Shown here: positions 59,814 through 64,000 of the stretch, in pieces
Layout of the letters: every line of letters begins with the position of its first letter
Position numbering within the stretch: the first letter of the stretch is position 1
Source: Adineta steineri
Lineage: Eukaryota > Rotifera > Eurotatoria > Adinetida > Adinetidae
DNA: 64,000 nucleotides
Assembly: GCA_905250115.1 (NCBI GenBank)
Contig: CAJNOI010000002.1
Span: forward strand, 1,391,678 to 1,455,677
Direction of reading: 5' to 3'
The notes under the pieces: model-generated
The model's database searches: none
What the model was told of the DNA's origin: nothing
The model's input: the letters and a program-made list of their open reading frames with translations, nothing else
Program-made: the position numbers and the translations under genes

Positions 59814-61316
59814 TTACAAATCATCAAGATGTGGCAACCAAAAAATCTAATTCAAATAAATAAATATCAATAGTATGAGAGAATAAATAAAACTTACTAA
59901 TTGATTTGATGCACTAACAAGTAACATAAATTTTGGATTCATTGATACAATTGTTTGACCAGACATGGAATCAGAAACAAGTGTACATACACGATTACCT
60001 GTTTCAGCATTCCAGCAATGGATACGTCCATCACTCGCACCTAAACATATATATATATTAATATTATATCATATATGATTTTTAAAGATTCAACTAACCA
60101 CAGAAGACAAATTGAGCATCTGGACTGAATGATGCTTCAATAGGCATATTTTTTGTATTTGTAAAACCCTATAACAAAAAAAAACAAAAGTTTTCTTTTT
60201 TATGTATTCAATTTGTTTTTAACTAACTGATAAAGTATGTTTAAGTTGTCCAGTAAACGCATCAATTAAACGAATAATATTTCCATTTGTTGTAAGCATA
60301 ATTGTTTTACCATCTGCGCTAAATTTTAAATTTGTCCATTCACAATCTTTTTCTTTGGGTAATTGAAAGGTTGAAAATGGACCCTAAATAAATCATAATA
60401 ACATTATGATTAAGAATTAAACATTTAATCATAAAATAACCTTATCAAATGAACGTAAATCATATAATTTAATCATTTCCGATGTTATACCAGCACCAAA
60501 TATCAGACCCTAAATATAATTAATAATTTATTGTATTCTCAATAAATATGTATTACTTCAGGATCAAAATTAGCTACTGGTCGACCATTCAGATGCATAA
60601 GACCCTTTTAAATCAAAAAATATATAAGTTATTCAAATATCAAAGATAAAACTACGAACTGCACAATTAGCTGATTTTAAATCCCATAAACGAACAGTAT
60701 TATCAAGAGAACCAGATAGAAATATATCATCTACTGGCGACATTGATAATGTAATCACTCTAAAAGAAATTTTATACAAAATAAAATCTAATTTTTTGTT
60801 TTGAATCAATTCCATACTTTCGAACATGACCTGGAAAATATCTGATATATTTATTATCATGTAAAGATAAAAAACGAATTGTATCTAGAATAAATATTTA
60901 TTTAAAAAAATAAAATAGAGTATATACTAATCTACCATCAATTTTAGTTGAACTATGTATAACGGTATTTGTTGCATGTGTAAAACGAATTAAATCAACA
61001 CCATATTTTTTACTATTGAGTGTTTTTTTCGCTCTAAAAAAAATTCGAAATAGTTTAGAAAAAAAAATCTAATATTAAATACGTACGATCCAGCTTGACA
61101 ATCGTAAATAACAATTGAATCATCATCACTACTAGTAATTAATGTTTCACCATTCGCAGAAAAATCTAATGCATTGATTCGATCTGTATTTTCATGGAAT
61201 ACACGAGCATTGCGAAATGTTTTAACAACAGCTTCAGTTAATTTAAGTCCTTCAATATTATTATTATTTGATGTTGAATTTGATGGAGAAGTTGTTGGAT
61301 TTGTTGTTGTCGCCAT
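59814..61316 (-). CDS. WDR82: WD-repeat protein 82 (Swd2)
   Basis: WDR82 is a seven-bladed WD40 subunit of the SET1/COMPASS histone H3K4 methyltransferase and of PNUTS-PP1 transcription-termination complexes. About 10 exons. Signature segments: [140 protein letters not shown] and [13 protein letters not shown]. After the last intron the end is FWLPHLDDL. The human protein starts at the equivalent of LKLTEA, so residues 1-23 ([20 protein letters not shown] plus a few) are an extra polar extension. Its start is divergent from MTG1, 274 bp away. Confidence 0.96.
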
Positions 61317-61590
61317 TAGTTGAGAATCATCACGCATAATCAATACATATGAATATGAAAAAAAATGGAAATCTTTTGTTTTATTAATCAAATATTTTAA
61401 TATAAAAATGAACTAGACAGACTGTGGTTAAATGTATTCAACGAATCGATGATATCTAAGCGCCACATACAATGAATGAATATAAAGAAATATTCTCTAT
61501 TGGTTCATAGAATTCTTCACTAAGAATAGAAAGTCATTTGTCGCTGAGAGAACGAACAAATCTTCTGTCTGCCTGTATAAAAAATTGAAC
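61317..61590. promoter_or_regulatory. Shared divergent promoter, WDR82 and MTG1
   Basis: The 274 bp between two divergent ATGs should drive a chromatin factor and a mitochondrial GTPase. It includes AACGAATCGATG near 61440 and no clear TATA box. Confidence 0.4.
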
Positions 61591-62791
61591 ATGAAACAAT
61601 TAACAACATTTAGAAATCAATTTGATTTTCAATCAATACGATGGAAAGATATGATCCGGTTTGTTGATTTTCATTTATTAATTATTTTAATAATATTTTC
61701 TTATTTTTAAATTAGATGGTTTCCTGGTCATATGCATCGAGGCATGAAAGACCTCGAACAATCGTTATCAACTGTAGATGGTATTATTGAAGTTCATGAT
61801 GCACGTATACCACATTCGGGTCGTAATACTCAATTATATCAACGATTAGTTGGGGGTCATAAACCACATGTACTTATATTGAATAAATCTGATTTAGCTG
61901 ATCCAAATTATTTAAATAAATCAATTGAATATATTCAATCTGAACAACCAAATACACAAGTTGTTCATACAAGTTTAGCATCAATTGATATGAAAGAAAT
62001 GACCAATCTATTTGGTCGTCTTCTTCAACAAATTGTTGAATCACCACGTTATACAAGAAGTTCAACAGTGGAATATAATATTGTTGTTTGTGGTATACCA
62101 AATGTTGGTAAATCAACATTTAGTATGTTTTTTAAATAAAGATTTTATTAGACAAAATTCAACTATATATTTTTGTTTTAGTTAATAAACTTCGTAATTT
62201 ATTTGCAAATAAAGCAAGTTGTGAACAAGTTGGTGCAAGTCCTGGTGTAACAAGAAAAATGAGTGAAAAAGTTAAAATATCTAATCGACCAAAAGTATTT
62301 GTACGTGATACACCTGGTATACTTGAACCACGTTTAAAATCTGCTGATGAAAGTTTTCGATTACTTTTAACCAATAGTATACCAATTCAACAACGTGAAT
62401 TATCAGATATAATTGCTGATTATGGTTTATTTCTATTGAATAAATATGATAAACAACGTTTATATATGAAATATTGTGAACTTGATAAACCATCCGATGA
62501 TATCTTACCTGTTTTACTTTCACTTGCTAAAATAAAACATTGTACACAAATATATCGAGATAAACGTGGATATGATTTAACAGGAACAGCTCTACATTTT
62601 ATCAATGAAATAAATAAAGGAACATTTGGTAAGAGATTTAGTTAACACAAAATATATATATATATTTATTTTTTGTTATGATAGGACAAATAACATTTGA
62701 TCAAGATATTCTTGATGAGAAGGAAAATGAAAAATTAAATGATACAAATTTATTTAAGACCAATTCTGGTCGAATAAAAAGATCAATTTAG
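61591..62791 (+). CDS. MTG1: Mitochondrial ribosome-associated GTPase 1
   Basis: MTG1 (bacterial YlqF/RbgA relative) is a circularly permuted GTPase needed for assembly of the large mitochondrial ribosomal subunit. Starts MKQLTTFRNQFDFQSIRWKD, a basic presequence-like N-terminus, then after a 58-nt intron IRWFPGHMHRGMKDLEQSLS. Motif order is permuted: G4 NKSDLAD precedes G1 GIPNVGKST, which is split by an intron just after STF (STF|INKLRNLF), then SPGVTRK, G3 DTPGILEPRLKS. The C-terminal tail has ISLAKIKHC-like LSLAKIKHCTQIYRDKRGYD and ends KTNSGRIKRSI. About four exons and roughly 340 residues, the family's normal size. Matrix location is inferred from family and N-terminus. A same-strand gene starts 71 bp after its stop. 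Confidence 0.95.
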
Positions 62792-62862
62792 TTGTTTTTG
62801 ATAGAAATTAATATGTATTGGTATAGATATTTATTTTGTTTTTTCAATTTTTAGATAAAAAT

Positions 62863-64000
62863 ATGTCAAAAAATTGGAATGAAAATATAGAAACATTTGC
62901 TAGTAAAATACATGAAATTTATTATTATTAATAACAAAAGAATCTTTTTGTTCTTTTAGAACACATACAAATTTATAAAACATTAGCTCTTCGATGGCAA
63001 ATTAATGTAAGTGAATTGATATCCTCTTAAAGTTATAAACAATTTAGTTTTTTAGCCAAGTTTTCTTCATCGAAATTTGAAATATATTCATATTGCTCGA
63101 ACATCAATACATTCTAATCGGTAAATAATATATTGATTTATTTTTTCTATGATTAAATTTTTTTTTTTCGTAGTATTCCAAATCAAAATATTTCAATAGA
63201 AGAAATATTTAAATCACGTTTAGATGAAGGCGTGAATAAACCAACATCATCATTATTACGTGGTGAAGCTTTTAATTTACATTTACGTGGATGGTCATAT
63301 GATTCAAGTAAAATTTAAACAGGAAAATTTATTATTTCTATGTAAATAATTTTGTTTTTCTAAAAGCTTGTTTACAAGAACGACGTGGTGTTAAATACAA
63401 TGTTGCATTTGATTTATCAGCATCATGTGTAGAAAATTTTTTAGTTAATACGTCAAATATATCTCGAACAATGAAACTTGGTCGAATTGATTCAATATCA
63501 CCAAATGGTATATCATCAATGAATGATGATGATGAGGATGATGAATCATCAACGATTTCATTTCATGTTTCAACAAAATATACATATACATTAACATTCT
63601 CAACTACAATTACAGCGAGTCGTGGTAGAGATTTTATTTCTAAAGAATAATTCAAATTTATTTTTTCTTCGAGTATTTAGGTGATGGAAATAAAATTTCA
63701 ATGTCTTATGGTAAACGTGTACAACTTGATTCATTATTTGATCCACGACAACCATTATCTACAGTACAATCACTTGAAATTGAATTAACACCTGTATTAA
63801 TTAATGGACAAGAAATAGTAATAAAAGAAATTTTATTTCGAATTCAAAATTTATTATTTTTTTGTTCAAATATTATTAGTCTAAAGCAATTTCATCACAA
63901 TTTCCATCAATATTTACAATATATTTTGACCTGACAAGAGAAGCAATAGAAGTGGTTAGAAGTGGTTCATCAACAAGAAAAAGACAACCAATATCGCCAA
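62863..64000 (+). CDS. Unrecognised protein, 3' end beyond window
   Basis: At least six small exons splice cleanly in one frame, running off the window. Joined readings: MSKNWNENIETFAKHIQIYK, TLALRWQINPSFLHRNLKYI, HIARTSIHSNRIPNQNISIE, EIFKSRLDEGVNKPTSSLLR, GEAFNLHLRGWSYDSSCLQE, RRGVKYNVAFDLSASCVENF, LVNTSNISRTMKLGRIDSIS, an acidic MNDDDEDDESS, STKYTYTLTFSTTITASRGD, KISMSYGKRVQLDSLFDPRQ, and LEIELTPVLINGQEISKAIS. The last intron lies near 63819-63881. No signal peptide or helix is seen. I do not recognise the family. An acceptor-like ATTTTTAG at 62854, only 63 bp after the MTG1 stop, suggests it is a downstream operon gene. Confidence 0.7.

Noticed and set aside
1..64000. CRISPR array, rRNA or bacterial operon features
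   Set aside because: No direct-repeat/spacer pattern or rRNA motif; intron-rich eukaryotic genes throughout.

Overview
This window is AT-rich animal nuclear DNA. Its genes are interrupted by many small GT-AG introns, mostly about 45-60 bp. It carries a metazoan gene set: BTAF1/Mot1, proteasome Rpn1, ribosomal protein S8, WDR82, MTG1, MMTAG2, SDHAF4, a small heat-shock protein and four rhodopsin-type GPCRs. Compact genes, splice-acceptor-like sites just before start codons of closely spaced same-strand genes, and small hAT, piggyBac and mariner remnants fit a bdelloid rotifer best. That assignment is inference, because no species marker is present.

Layout. 1-2.6 kb: the 3' part of a GPCR (+), convergent with an unrecognised gene (-). 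4.2-13.8 kb: the TBP-removing ATPase BTAF1/Mot1 (+), with a small secreted-protein gene nested antisense in its 1.3 kb intron. 14.3-15.5 kb: a GPCR (-) whose seventh helix lies in a second exon. 15.5-20.5 kb: non-coding, with a decayed tandem repeat. 20.5-25.2 kb: dense; a two-helix membrane protein with a PPPY motif (-) is divergent from a possible three-gene + cluster of SPOP-like MATH/BTB protein, MMTAG2 and SDHAF4. 25.6-27.0 kb: a small heat-shock protein with two alpha-crystallin domains (-). 30.1-32.0 kb: a histamine H1-like receptor (-). 37.4-40.5 kb: a tetraspan protein (-), then a MIT-domain protein and a three-helix protein (+). 40.5-52.5 kb: gene-poor, with one GPCR at 48.2-49.4 kb and a concentration of repeats (a hAT MITE, two foldback elements, and an inverted pair of mariner transposase relics). 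52.5-64 kb: dense housekeeping block with Rpn1 and RPS8 (-), an MFS transporter cut by an assembly gap, a C45/dcd1-like hydrolase, WDR82 (-), MTG1 (+) and an unrecognised gene running off the end (+).

The genes form no single pathway. Housekeeping genes are tightly packed, often in divergent pairs or same-strand runs. GPCR genes sit next to multi-kilobase non-coding stretches that hold almost all the repeats. Assembly gaps lie at 4303-4312, 42630-42729 and 58248-58347; the first hides a BTAF1 splice junction, the second abuts a palindrome, and the third hides the end of one gene and the start of the next.
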